From assembly GCA_009784335.1 (NCBI GenBank), contig WRBX01000001.1:1-29017 (forward strand): a stretch of DNA of 29,017 nt, read 5' to 3'. A program made the translations under genes and the position numbers. Within the stretch, counting starts at the first letter, position 1. Each line of letters starts with the position of its first letter. The notes beneath the pieces are model-generated. The model searched no databases and was not told the DNA's origin. It saw only the letters and a list, made by a program, of their open reading frames with translations. This document shows, in pieces, positions 1 through 6,797 of the stretch. Origin of the DNA: Oscillospiraceae bacterium. Its GTDB lineage: Bacteria > Bacillota_A > Clostridia > Monoglobales > WRBX01.

Positions 1-42
1 ATAGATAAAATCATAGAGGAGGAAGGGGCGCAAAATGTTTAG
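1..42 (+). CDS. dpaA: C-terminal end of upstream gene, probably dipicolinate synthase subunit A
   Basis: A frame open from the first base ends with TAG at 40-42 and encodes the short tail IDKIIEEEGAQNV. Its stop overlaps the dpaB start (35) by 8 bases, an arrangement typical of translationally coupled genes. In Bacillus the gene before spoVFB is spoVFA (dpaA), the dehydrogenase-like partner subunit of dipicolinate synthase, so dpaA is the expected identity. Only 13 residues are visible, so the call rests on position and not on sequence. Confidence 0.45.
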   Translation: MDKIIEEEGAQNV

Positions 43-439
43 AGGAAAAACAATAGGTTGGGCAATCACAGGTTCATTTTGTACCATCCCCGAAATATAT
101 AATGATATAGAGCGAGTTATGGCCGAGGGCGCAAATATCATCCCGATAATCTCGGAAAAAGTGGCGCGCACCGACACACGCGTCGGCCCGGCACATGTAA
201 TCGCCGCCAATTTGGAAAAAGTCACAGGAAATAATGTCATCCGCGATATGAACCACGCCGAGCCAATCGGCCCAAAAAAGATGTTCGATTTGCTTGTTAT
301 CGCTCCCTGCACCGGCTCGAGCATAGCTCGCCTCAATTGCGGCATCACCGATTCATGCGTGCTAATGGCGGCAAAAGCGCACCTGCGCAATAATCGCCCG
401 GTGGTAATCGGGATAAGTACCAATGATGGAACTTATTAA
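35..439 (+). CDS. dpaB: Dipicolinate synthase subunit B, 5' part, interrupted by prophage
   Basis: This is the N-terminal 130 residues of DpaB (SpoVFB), the flavoprotein-like subunit of the synthase that makes dipicolinate in the mother cell during sporulation. Family features seen are the start GWAITGSFCTI, the segments VGPAHVIAANLEKVTG and PIGPKKMFDLLVIAPCTG, and the end VVIGISTNDG. An AGGAGG ribosome site lies just before ATG 35, which overlaps the preceding gene. The family is about 190-200 residues long; here the frame leaves homology after Asn130-Asp131-Gly132 and stops after two phage-encoded residues (Thr, Tyr). The missing 62 residues are encoded at 27370-27558. The truncated product is predicted to be inactive unless the element is excised. 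Confidence 0.94.
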   Translation: MFRGKTIGWAITGSFCTIPEIYNDIERVMAEGANIIPIISEKVARTDTRVGPAHVIAANLEKVTGNNVIRDMNHAEPIGPKKMFDLLVIAPCTGSSIARLNCGITDSCVLMAAKAHLRNNRPVVIGISTNDGTY

Positions 440-454
440 ACACAAAGATTGAAA
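404..454. other. attL, left host/element junction
   Basis: The left part is dpaB coding sequence and the right part is element DNA. GATGG at 425-429 is shared with the right junction (27370-27374), and an AA at 422-423 matches 27367-27368. The element half carries a 25-base arm (430-454) that is the imperfect inverted copy (20 of 25) of the arm at 27336-27360. The dyad made by the two arms is centred on the AA pair, which is the likely crossover dinucleotide for a serine recombinase. The exact crossover base is inferred. Confidence 0.8.
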
Positions 455-461
455 TAAGTTA

Positions 462-537
462 GACAAAAAATCCAATTAGAAATGTTGCATAGACTTTTAA
501 GATATACCTATTATAGTCCTAATTGGAAAATCTTGTC
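462..537. repeat. Long interrupted inverted repeat next to attL
   Basis: TCCAATTAG (471-479) pairs perfectly with CTAATTGGA (519-527), and GACAA (462-466) with TTGTC (533-537), enclosing a 39-base loop. It lies between attL and the recombinase stop. It may be an accessory protein-binding site of the recombination region or part of the recombinase transcript end; no T-tract supports a classical terminator. Confidence 0.5.
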
Positions 538-559
538 AACCTTTTGAACCTTAAAATTG

Positions 560-588
560 TGTAACAATTATGTTACAAAAATGTTACA
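560..588. repeat. TGTTACA palindrome plus third half-site
   Basis: TGTAACA (560-566), a four-base spacer and TGTTACA (571-577) form a perfect 7-bp palindrome. A further TGTTACA follows at 582-588 as a direct repeat. The cluster sits immediately after the recombinase stop codon, on the attL side. The spacing of three half-sites suggests a regulator or accessory-factor binding site; the binding protein is unknown. Confidence 0.5.
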
Positions 589-590
589 GC

Positions 591-2165
591 CTAAAACTGC
601 CAAACTATCTCAATTTGTCGAGAGTTTTTTGAAGTGTCATAAATTCCAACTCTAATACATTCAATAAACTCATCAATAATTTCTCGAGTTAAAACCTTAA
701 TTTGCTTATATTTATTTAATACTTGTGCCCGCTCTGCTTTCTTATCATTCTTATGTTCTAACTTTTTAATTTCTTTATCGAGCCTATCAATAGCCGCCTT
801 AAATGAAATAATATCATTCTCGAAACTCTTATTAAAAGAAATAAACTGTTCCTGTGTAATAATTCCGACAACCTTATCACAATATGATGATTCAACCGCT
901 TTTTCTTTTTGCTCCAACTCTTTTATCAAATCTCTTTTTTGGTGTTGAATAAATTTTATTTGTTTTTCCTCGGCCTCCTCATTAGCTAATTCAAAGCTAA
1001 TCAAATCAGAATTATAGTGTTTTTCAAGAAGTGAATTAATTTCTTTTAAGACAATTCTATTTAGCTCATCTCCATTGAGAGTTTTAACATTATTACATAG
1101 TTCAACTGAACGATAATGAGCAGAACATCTAAAATATGGTTTCATTTCATTTTTAGTCTTATAAAGAGATTTATGTAAAACTTCACCACAACACGAGCAT
1201 AGCAGTTTACTAAAAAAAATATGTTTTAATCCATCCCTTTTGGCCGGTCTTGTTCTTTTCTTTCTAATATCCTGAGCTCTTTCCCAAAGTTCCAACGAAA
1301 TAATAGGCTCATGCGTATTAGGAACTCTTATCCAGTCTTCCATTTTGTTTTTTATTTTTTTTCTATTTTTATAGCTAATAGTTGAAGATTTGCCTTGCAC
1401 AAGCGTTCCAATATAAGTCTCTCTATTAATAATAACAGTAACAGATTCTTTTGACCAAAATATTGATGATGTATTATTTATATAACCTAGTTTTATACCT
1501 TTTGATTTCTTATATGCGGAAGGACTAAGTATTTTCATACGATTAAGTTCTTGAGCAATTAAATGAACTCCCATTCCATCAACATACATATTAAAAATTG
1601 CTTTAACAACTGCCGCCGCCTCTTTATCAATAATAAGTTTGCCTTTGTTATTAGGATCTTTCATATACCCATATGGCGCAAACCCACAACAAAACTCCCC
1701 ATTTCTCTTTTTATGGTCAAGCGTCCGCCTAATATTATCCGATAAATCCTCCAAATACCATTCATTAATCAGCCCGTTAATCTGCCTCGCCTTTTTATTC
1801 CCAATAATGTCCGTGTCAGCATTGTCAACAAGGCTGATAAACCTAATCCCCCACTCATTAAACTTCCCATGTATGTATCGCTCCACCATCTCCATATCCC
1901 GGCTAAACCGGCTCTGCGTCTTGCAAAGTATAATGCTAAACTTCTGCTGCTCCGCCTCCTCAATCATCTTGCACCACTCCGGCCGGTTCCTATCCGCCCC
2001 GGAATAATCATCATCGCAGTAAATCCCATAAATATCCCAAGCCTGCGCCATAGCATAACTAACAAGCATAGACTTCTGATTTTGTATGCTCTCGCTCTCA
2101 TCCCCGGCATTCTTTTTGTTCCTATCCTCATCCGAAAGCCTACAATAAATTGCCACTTTGTTCAT
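591..2165 (-). CDS. Large serine recombinase (integrase/excisionase)
   Basis: This 524-residue site-specific recombinase should integrate and excise the element by a serine-linked double-strand exchange. The N-terminal resolvase-type catalytic domain (about 1-150) has the nucleophile Ser11 in CRLSDED and the arginine-rich SRFSRD motif (85-90). A recombinase DNA-binding domain spans about 160-280, with GFAPYGY at 161-167. A zinc ribbon uses Cys323, Cys326, Cys347 and Cys357. A charged coiled-coil spans about 395-480. Length and layout match SpoIVCA-like recombinases of sporulation elements and clostridial phage integrases. The start ATG at 2165 has GGGGGAG upstream, inside an overlapping small ORF. 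The catalytic-domain DNA is visibly richer in G+C than the rest of the gene, hinting at a mosaic origin. Confidence 0.95.
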   Translation of the reverse strand: MNKVAIYCRLSDEDRNKKNAGDESESIQNQKSMLVSYAMAQAWDIYGIYCDDDYSGADRNRPEWCKMIEEAEQQKFSIILCKTQSRFSRDMEMVERYIHGKFNEWGIRFISLVDNADTDIIGNKKARQINGLINEWYLEDLSDNIRRTLDHKKRNGEFCCGFAPYGYMKDPNNKGKLIIDKEAAAVVKAIFNMYVDGMGVHLIAQELNRMKILSPSAYKKSKGIKLGYINNTSSIFWSKESVTVIINRETYIGTLVQGKSSTISYKNRKKIKNKMEDWIRVPNTHEPIISLELWERAQDIRKKRTRPAKRDGLKHIFFSKLLCSCCGEVLHKSLYKTKNEMKPYFRCSAHYRSVELCNNVKTLNGDELNRIVLKEINSLLEKHYNSDLISFELANEEAEEKQIKFIQHQKRDLIKELEQKEKAVESSYCDKVVGIITQEQFISFNKSFENDIISFKAAIDRLDKEIKKLEHKNDKKAERAQVLNKYKQIKVLTREIIDEFIECIRVGIYDTSKNSRQIEIVWQF

Positions 2166-2307
2166 AATTTTCTCCCCCTAAATAAAAATTTGCATTGCTC
2201 TCGCGTTGCATAACCTTACTGATTTTTTGATTTACAAGCTTCTCAAGCTCACTCTTTTCCATTGTCCGCACCGTATTAATAACCTCATAATAAGCATAAC
2301 TTTTCAT
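2140..2307 (-). CDS. Small 55-residue protein upstream of recombinase
   Basis: ATG at 2307 is preceded by a strong GGGAGGTGA ribosome site. The frame encodes 55 residues beginning MKSYAYYEVINTVRTMEKSE, with a helical charged stretch (ELEKLVNQKISKVMQRE) and no known motif. Its last 26 bases overlap the recombinase start, so the two are probably translationally coupled. Recombination directionality factors are small, poorly conserved and often near the recombinase, so this is a candidate accessory or directionality factor. That role is an inference; I do not recognise the family. Confidence 0.7.
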   Translation of the reverse strand: MKSYAYYEVINTVRTMEKSELEKLVNQKISKVMQRESNANFYLGGENYEQSGNLL

Positions 2308-2326
2308 AGCGCTCACCTCCCATCTA

Positions 2327-2355
2327 ATAATATGAGAGGGAGCTCCTTAATAGTT
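2327..2355 (-). promoter_or_regulatory. Candidate sigma-E-like (mother-cell) promoter for small ORF and recombinase
   Basis: On the minus strand AACTATT (2349-2355), 14 bases, then CATATTAT (2327-2334) resembles the Bacillus sigma-E consensus (KMATATT, 14-15 bases, CATACAHT) at about 5 of 7 and 6 of 8 positions. Transcription would begin near 2320, at the edge of the small ORF's ribosome site, leaving a very short leader for that ORF but a normal one for the recombinase. In skin elements the recombinase gene is under sigma-E control, so the position fits. Such matches in A+T-rich DNA can be chance. Confidence 0.27.
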
Positions 2356-2409
2356 ATTCAATAGCTGTCTCCCCCTTAAATAATAGTTTTAACCTCCTTT
2401 TTCTAAAAT

Positions 2410-2437
2410 TTGACTTATCTAACCATCAGTCTATAAT
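2410..2437 (+). promoter_or_regulatory. Sigma-A promoter for the lipoprotein gene
   Basis: TTGACT (2410-2415), a 16-base spacer and a perfect TATAAT (2432-2437) lie about 60 bases before ATG 2500. Its -10 box overlaps by two bases the -10 box of the divergent recombinase promoter. Confidence 0.62.
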
Positions 2438-2464
2438 TATAACATAAATAGGTTAATTTAGCAA
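2436..2464 (-). promoter_or_regulatory. Sigma-A promoter for the recombinase operon
   Basis: Read on the minus strand, TTGCTA (2459-2464), a 17-base spacer and a perfect TATAAT (2436-2441) face the small ORF and recombinase. The two opposing -10 boxes share the palindromic sequence TATAATTATA, so RNA polymerase could probably occupy only one of the two promoters at a time. The resulting leader is about 120 bases and contains a GGGGGAG...CTCCC pairing. Confidence 0.6.
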
Positions 2465-2499
2465 GTTATTAAATACAAAAATTAAGAAAAGAGGTTCAA

Positions 2500-3081
2500 A
2501 TGAAAAAAGTAATACTAATATCACTTTCACTAATATTGGCATTCTCTTTAATAGGATGTGGAGAAAATAAATATTCTCAATATGAAATTGATGATATTAA
2601 AAGAGATTTTGAAATTCGTTCAATGAATGTATTGCAAGAAATAGAAGATTTTAAAGATTGGTATTTTGATGAATATCAATCTGCTGAAGATGCAATTGAA
2701 GATTTATTATTTGGAGCTATAGAACAAAAGAATAGTTATATAATACCAAAAGAAAATATAGAAGAGCTATTCGAAGGAACGGAATTAGGCGAGAAAGACT
2801 TTTTAGAAAAAATTAACGAATTATATAAAGAAATTGGAAATATGCTTTTACCAAATCCAGCTCCAAAACCAACAGAAATTGCACCTAAAACCACAACACA
2901 ATTAACTTCAACAAGTATTCCTACTAAAATAGCAAATGAAGCCTCTCGCATAGTTTATACATATCCATCAGGCAAAAGATACCATTTTTTTTCAACTTGT
3001 AGCGGTGCAAATTCACGAGAAACAACTTTAGAAAAAGCAAAGTCTCAGGGATATACTCCATGTCAAAAATGCACTTACTAA
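2500..3081 (+). CDS. Lipoprotein with C-terminal Cys/His domain (likely lysogenic-conversion gene)
   Basis: This 193-residue secreted lipoprotein has a lipoprotein signal peptide (MKKVILISLSLILAFSLIGC, lipidated Cys20), an acidic helical region (about 25-115), a Pro/Thr-rich linker (about 118-145), and a C-terminal module. The module reads YPSGKRYH, then Cys167, then EKAKSQGYTPCQKC, with His162, Cys167, Cys188 and Cys191 as possible metal ligands. Similar C-terminal modules occur on secreted nucleases and surface proteins of Firmicutes. It is the only plus-strand gene recognised in the element, has its own promoter and terminator and is strongly A+T-rich. It therefore looks like a moron expressed from the prophage. 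Its function is unknown. Confidence 0.85.
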   Translation: MKKVILISLSLILAFSLIGCGENKYSQYEIDDIKRDFEIRSMNVLQEIEDFKDWYFDEYQSAEDAIEDLLFGAIEQKNSYIIPKENIEELFEGTELGEKDFLEKINELYKEIGNMLLPNPAPKPTEIAPKTTTQLTSTSIPTKIANEASRIVYTYPSGKRYHFFSTCSGANSRETTLEKAKSQGYTPCQKCTY

Positions 3082-3110
3082 AAAAGAGAGCTAACCCAGC
3101 CCTCTTTTTT
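3080..3110. terminator. Bidirectional intrinsic terminator
   Basis: AAAAAAGAG (3080-3088) pairs with CTCTTTTTT (3102-3110) around a 13-base loop, giving a T-run in both directions. It separates the lipoprotein gene (plus) from the convergent end of the virion operon (minus, ending at 3122). Confidence 0.85.
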
Positions 3111-3121
3111 AGTATTCCTTG

Positions 3122-4426
3122 TCAGCTCGCATAAGGATATCTAGCATTCATCTCATTCGCCGTCCTATAAGCCTCCGCCAAAGCCGCCGAATAACTCATC
3201 CCCTGCTCCATCAACACAGCTACAATAGATGATATGCTATTGCGGCTCGCCTCTGCTGCTGAATTTTGAAGTTGCGAAGCCTGTAGCCCTCTATTATAAT
3301 CCCGCTCATCAGCATAAACCAACCTATCATAACCCAAATTCCGAGAAGCCTGAATGGCATCAGCATAATATCTATCATCAACCCTATTTGCATTAAATAA
3401 ATCATTTTGCGCCGTATATCCCCATTTAGCATTAGCCATCTCGCGCGCCGCCGCCTCAGCAATAGCATTCGCAAGTTGAATATCACCCGATTGCCTTGCC
3501 TGCGTTATAGCAAGTTCAATATCATTCATCAGCTTGTCCCGGTTGCCCGCAATCTGCGCCTGCGCTCCTTGAAAACTATTAAGTGCATCAGCTTGAAAAA
3601 AATCACTAACACCGCTCAATCCCAATCTTCCGCCTTGCTGTTCATTCCTTTTCAATGCCTTCATATATTCAAGATATGCCGCACTCCCCGCTTGTTCTGC
3701 CGAAGAAGTCACATTTCCCCTCTGCGCTTCAATCTGCGTCACAGCATTATTAACCGCCGCTCTAATCGCTGCCTCCTGCGCCGCCCTCTGCTCCGCCTCA
3801 ATCCGCCTTTGGTCTGATAAAATGTTATCCAAAGTATTTTGTTGCTGTTGTTGCGCTATCTTATTAGCATAAGTTTGATTAAAATTATTTTGCAATGCTC
3901 CACTATCCACGCTTGAATATGCCCCTAATTGCTCTCTATCCGCCATAGCCTTTTGTGCAGCCGTTAAATCTCCAATAGATAAATAATATTCAATAGCTCG
4001 CCCTACATCACCGCCAAATTGAGAATATTGTGCTCTAATCCCATAAGGGTCAGCCACACTCGCGTCCACCTTCCATGCCTCATTATTAGTAGAAGGCGTT
4101 CCATATAAAGCCCCGCCGCTCGAATTATACCAATTCCCATTATCATATGTAGCGCCTATGCTATTTCCAAGCGTCTGATTTGTAGCCGTAAGCGCCGCCT
4201 GCGTGTTTGAATCAGCTCCGCCCCACGCATTCGAATTTCCCTGCATTTGCGAAATAGTATTGCCGGGATTAAGATGGTCAGTCCGCAATTGCGTCCAAAT
4301 ATTCGCATTATTAGTATCACCGGCCTTGTTGTAATAATCAACAACTCCCTGATAACCGCCCCAATCATAAGCCCCGGCCACATCACCCGAAAGCCCAAGC
4401 TGTGCGCTCGTAAATTTATCAGCCAT
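3122..4426 (-). CDS. Putative virion structural protein, Ala/Gln-rich
   Basis: This 434-residue protein is encoded last in the virion operon. It has a Gly/Asn/Trp-rich N-terminal half with imperfect repeats (AYDWGGYQGVVDYYNKAGDT; QFGGDVGRAIEYYLSIGDL). A long Ala/Gln-rich helical half follows (about 185-330), containing KIAQQQQQN and AEQRAAQEAAIRAAV, then a second helical tail. No enzyme motif is visible. Its place after the giant virion protein and the tail-hub-like protein, and its composition, suggest an internal or ejected virion protein or a tail accessory. The start has AGAGGTGG upstream, and a 29-bp repeat lies in its leader. I do not recognise a named family. Confidence 0.65.
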   Translation of the reverse strand: MADKFTSAQLGLSGDVAGAYDWGGYQGVVDYYNKAGDTNNANIWTQLRTDHLNPGNTISQMQGNSNAWGGADSNTQAALTATNQTLGNSIGATYDNGNWYNSSGGALYGTPSTNNEAWKVDASVADPYGIRAQYSQFGGDVGRAIEYYLSIGDLTAAQKAMADREQLGAYSSVDSGALQNNFNQTYANKIAQQQQQNTLDNILSDQRRIEAEQRAAQEAAIRAAVNNAVTQIEAQRGNVTSSAEQAGSAAYLEYMKALKRNEQQGGRLGLSGVSDFFQADALNSFQGAQAQIAGNRDKLMNDIELAITQARQSGDIQLANAIAEAAAREMANAKWGYTAQNDLFNANRVDDRYYADAIQASRNLGYDRLVYADERDYNRGLQASQLQNSAAEASRNSISSIVAVLMEQGMSYSAALAEAYRTANEMNARYPYAS

Positions 4427-4456
4427 TTATACCACCTCTTTTAATTTATTAAATAT

Positions 4457-4485
4457 TATTTTTAGGCTCATTAACGACAACTTTT
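4457..4485 (-). repeat. 29-bp leader repeat, copy 1 (possible phage promoter)
   Basis: This sequence is identical over 29 bases to 23586-23614. It lies directly after the stop of the 741-residue gene and before the 434-residue gene. On the minus strand it contains TTGTCG and, 16 bases on, TAATAT, a plausible promoter with its -35 and spacer inside the repeat. Both copies sit in leaders of virion genes, suggesting a shared control element. Confidence 0.6.
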
Positions 4486-4486
4486 T

Positions 4487-6712
4487 TCATTTTTTAACCA
4501 TACTCAGCATTCTCACCCTAATATTAAGCTCATAAATACCAAATGCCGAGTTAATCCTTGAATTTTCTATTTTCAATTGCGCCAATTGCCATTTTCTCTC
4601 TTTTAATTTGCGAAAAACAATGCTCACCTGGTCAAAAGTATTATATGTCATATCAGCATAATCAAAATCCGAATAATCAAAATATCCGGTATTTTGTTGC
4701 TTGTGCTGATTCCAAAATGAGCGATTTGTCCGCACCGATAATCTAACCCACCCGCTCCGAAATGATTTAGTCCAAAGCACATTCCCCTTCTTCTCAAATC
4801 GTTTTAGCACATTAAAAGCACCATAATCATAAAACGGCGTGCAATAATAAGCGTCAATCTTTCGCCCGCAGTTGTTAAAAGCATAAACTCTAAGCTCTCC
4901 ATTGTCAGGATTTTTCACAATATCTGCGTTAATCTTACAAATCAAAATATGTCCGTTATTATTATCCCTTGTAGCAAAATATAAATTATCATCATACGAG
5001 AAAATGCAATCCGCCGCGCTAAATTCACCCCCGCGCATTTCAATATGTAACCCAACCTGATAACTTTGAATTTCACTATCGCTTATCTCGCCTCTATAAT
5101 ATCTCTCAGCCACCTCCGGCCAAACATAAGCATAAACCGGTCTATGCGAAGCCTGCAAATCTATTACAATAACATCACCGTTAAGAACCGCCTGCTCTAA
5201 TATCTTGCCTAAATCAGTAACAATATTTTCTTTCTCTTGCCCGGTGTAATATCCAATATTAGTAATATAAAACCATTCATACTCAATAGATTGGCTGTCT
5301 TGAACCTCGCTCCGCATTCTGCTATCTGCTAAATATAAATTCCCGCTCGGAAATAGCAGGCAGTAATATCCGCGCCAAATGCACGCCTTCGCCTTATGCT
5401 TGTCAGGCTCATTCTTCATCTTTCTATCAACAAAACTGCTACGATGTTGAATGCTTCTCTCCATGCTAACATCAGTTTTTCCAATCGCCTTAACTCCATC
5501 TTTTGTGTAAAATATAGTGTCATCATTAAGTGAGTTTGCAGCGTATCGCGAGCTCGAACCAACTCCCGCAATTCCAACTTTGCCCGGATATTGAATATTT
5601 AAAAAAGTATCATTCATATCAAGCGGCGAATGATAATAAATCATTCCGTCTTGCTCAGTGTCTGCCTTAATTGCACATAGTGTATTATTTCCAACTTTTA
5701 TTAAGTTCATAATCGGGCTTGCGCTGTTTCCGTCAGTAACGCTATTAAGCTCTCCAAAATAACCGGGGCTATTTTCATCACTCCACCTTATTTTATTGTG
5801 CTCTCCCGGATGTCCGGTCAGAAAAATCCTATTATCAAATATTATAATTTCCCTATTCCACCCAATTTTTTCATATTGGTCTTGCATCCACCTCGCCGCA
5901 ATAAATTCAATATTATCAACCCCGGGCATAGCAGGCCCGGGCGGCGCATTAGTAAAAGTAACAGTCCCGTCAACTAAATTAACAGTATAAGCAGTGGTTA
6001 AAACTCCATTTATAAAAACATCCTCAACAAAATCAAGATTTTTTTCCGATAGATGAAAAGTTTTACTATTTCCATCTCCGCGCGCTAAATTCTTAAATTT
6101 GCTTGTCAACATATTCCGCTGTTCATATCTTGAACCTCCACCGAGAGAAGTTCTATTTATATATGTAGTAGGTATATAAACATCAGAGCTTTGTTGCACA
6201 AGTCCAAAACTTGTTCCATCGCAAACATAAAAATAAGCACCGTCAACCATATATAGCTTATTGTTAAAAACAACACTTTTACTATTGTTTTCATAATCCA
6301 TATTAGAATAAATCTCTAAGAAATTAGGAGCAATCGGAGTTTCCCAGTTTTCGGGTTTATTGCATTCATCAAAGTTAGTCCATTCAAAAAACTTTCTTCC
6401 ATGATGAATATAAACTTTTTTAATTTTTTTGTTATAATTGTCTTTATACTCAAAAAAATGTATGCCTCGAACCACATTATTCCCCGACGGCGCGCTGTCA
6501 GTAAAATTAAAATCAGCAATCGCCCGAAACCCGGGAAACATCTGAATGCAATCGCCGTCCGAAAACCAATCGCGATACATATTCTGCATATCAGGCGAGC
6601 GATTATTTTTGCATGTAATGCTCCTAAAATCAACCCCGCGAATGTTTTGGAATTTTTGATTAACAATATTCGGCTTGCCAAGTTTTGGCCGCCTACTCGG
6701 TATAAATGCCAT
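4487..6712 (-). CDS. Putative podovirus tail hub/stabilisation protein (gp10-like)
   Basis: This 741-residue, beta-rich protein begins KLGKPNIVNQKFQNIRGVDF and has repeated short strands with aromatic and Asp/Asn turns (VYIHHGRKFFEW, NKLYMVDGAYFYVCDG, NRIFLTGHPGEHNKIRWSDE, DTIFYTKDGVKAI). Such periodic motifs suggest a beta-propeller-like fold, as in tail-hub proteins of short-tailed phages (P22 gp10, T7 tubular B). The position after portal, coat, connector and giant virion protein agrees. It probably closes the head-tail channel. The family assignment is inferred from pattern and context. GGGAGG precedes ATG 6712. Confidence 0.62.
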   Translation of the reverse strand: MAFIPSRRPKLGKPNIVNQKFQNIRGVDFRSITCKNNRSPDMQNMYRDWFSDGDCIQMFPGFRAIADFNFTDSAPSGNNVVRGIHFFEYKDNYNKKIKKVYIHHGRKFFEWTNFDECNKPENWETPIAPNFLEIYSNMDYENNSKSVVFNNKLYMVDGAYFYVCDGTSFGLVQQSSDVYIPTTYINRTSLGGGSRYEQRNMLTSKFKNLARGDGNSKTFHLSEKNLDFVEDVFINGVLTTAYTVNLVDGTVTFTNAPPGPAMPGVDNIEFIAARWMQDQYEKIGWNREIIIFDNRIFLTGHPGEHNKIRWSDENSPGYFGELNSVTDGNSASPIMNLIKVGNNTLCAIKADTEQDGMIYYHSPLDMNDTFLNIQYPGKVGIAGVGSSSRYAANSLNDDTIFYTKDGVKAIGKTDVSMERSIQHRSSFVDRKMKNEPDKHKAKACIWRGYYCLLFPSGNLYLADSRMRSEVQDSQSIEYEWFYITNIGYYTGQEKENIVTDLGKILEQAVLNGDVIVIDLQASHRPVYAYVWPEVAERYYRGEISDSEIQSYQVGLHIEMRGGEFSAADCIFSYDDNLYFATRDNNNGHILICKINADIVKNPDNGELRVYAFNNCGRKIDAYYCTPFYDYGAFNVLKRFEKKGNVLWTKSFRSGWVRLSVRTNRSFWNQHKQQNTGYFDYSDFDYADMTYNTFDQVSIVFRKLKERKWQLAQLKIENSRINSAFGIYELNIRVRMLSMVKK

Positions 6713-6725
6713 AATCTTTCCCTCC

Positions 6726-6764
6726 CGTCATTGCGAGGGCGCTTGCGCCCGAAGCAATCCAGTG
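6726..6764. repeat. REP-like palindrome (CGTCATTGCGAGG...GAAGCAATCC)
   Basis: GGGCGC (6737-6742) and GCGCCC (6745-6750) form a perfect 6-bp stem with a two-base loop. ATTGC (6730-6734) and GCAAT (6754-6758) form an outer stem. The motif CGTCATTGCGAGG...GAAGCAATCC is a widespread chromosomal palindromic repeat type in bacteria. It lies in the gap between two virion genes, just upstream of the ribosome site of the 741-residue gene, and looks like host-type repeat DNA rather than phage sequence. Confidence 0.75.
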
Positions 6765-6797
6765 TCTTTTTTAGTGGCGATATCCTTCGCTATAAAA

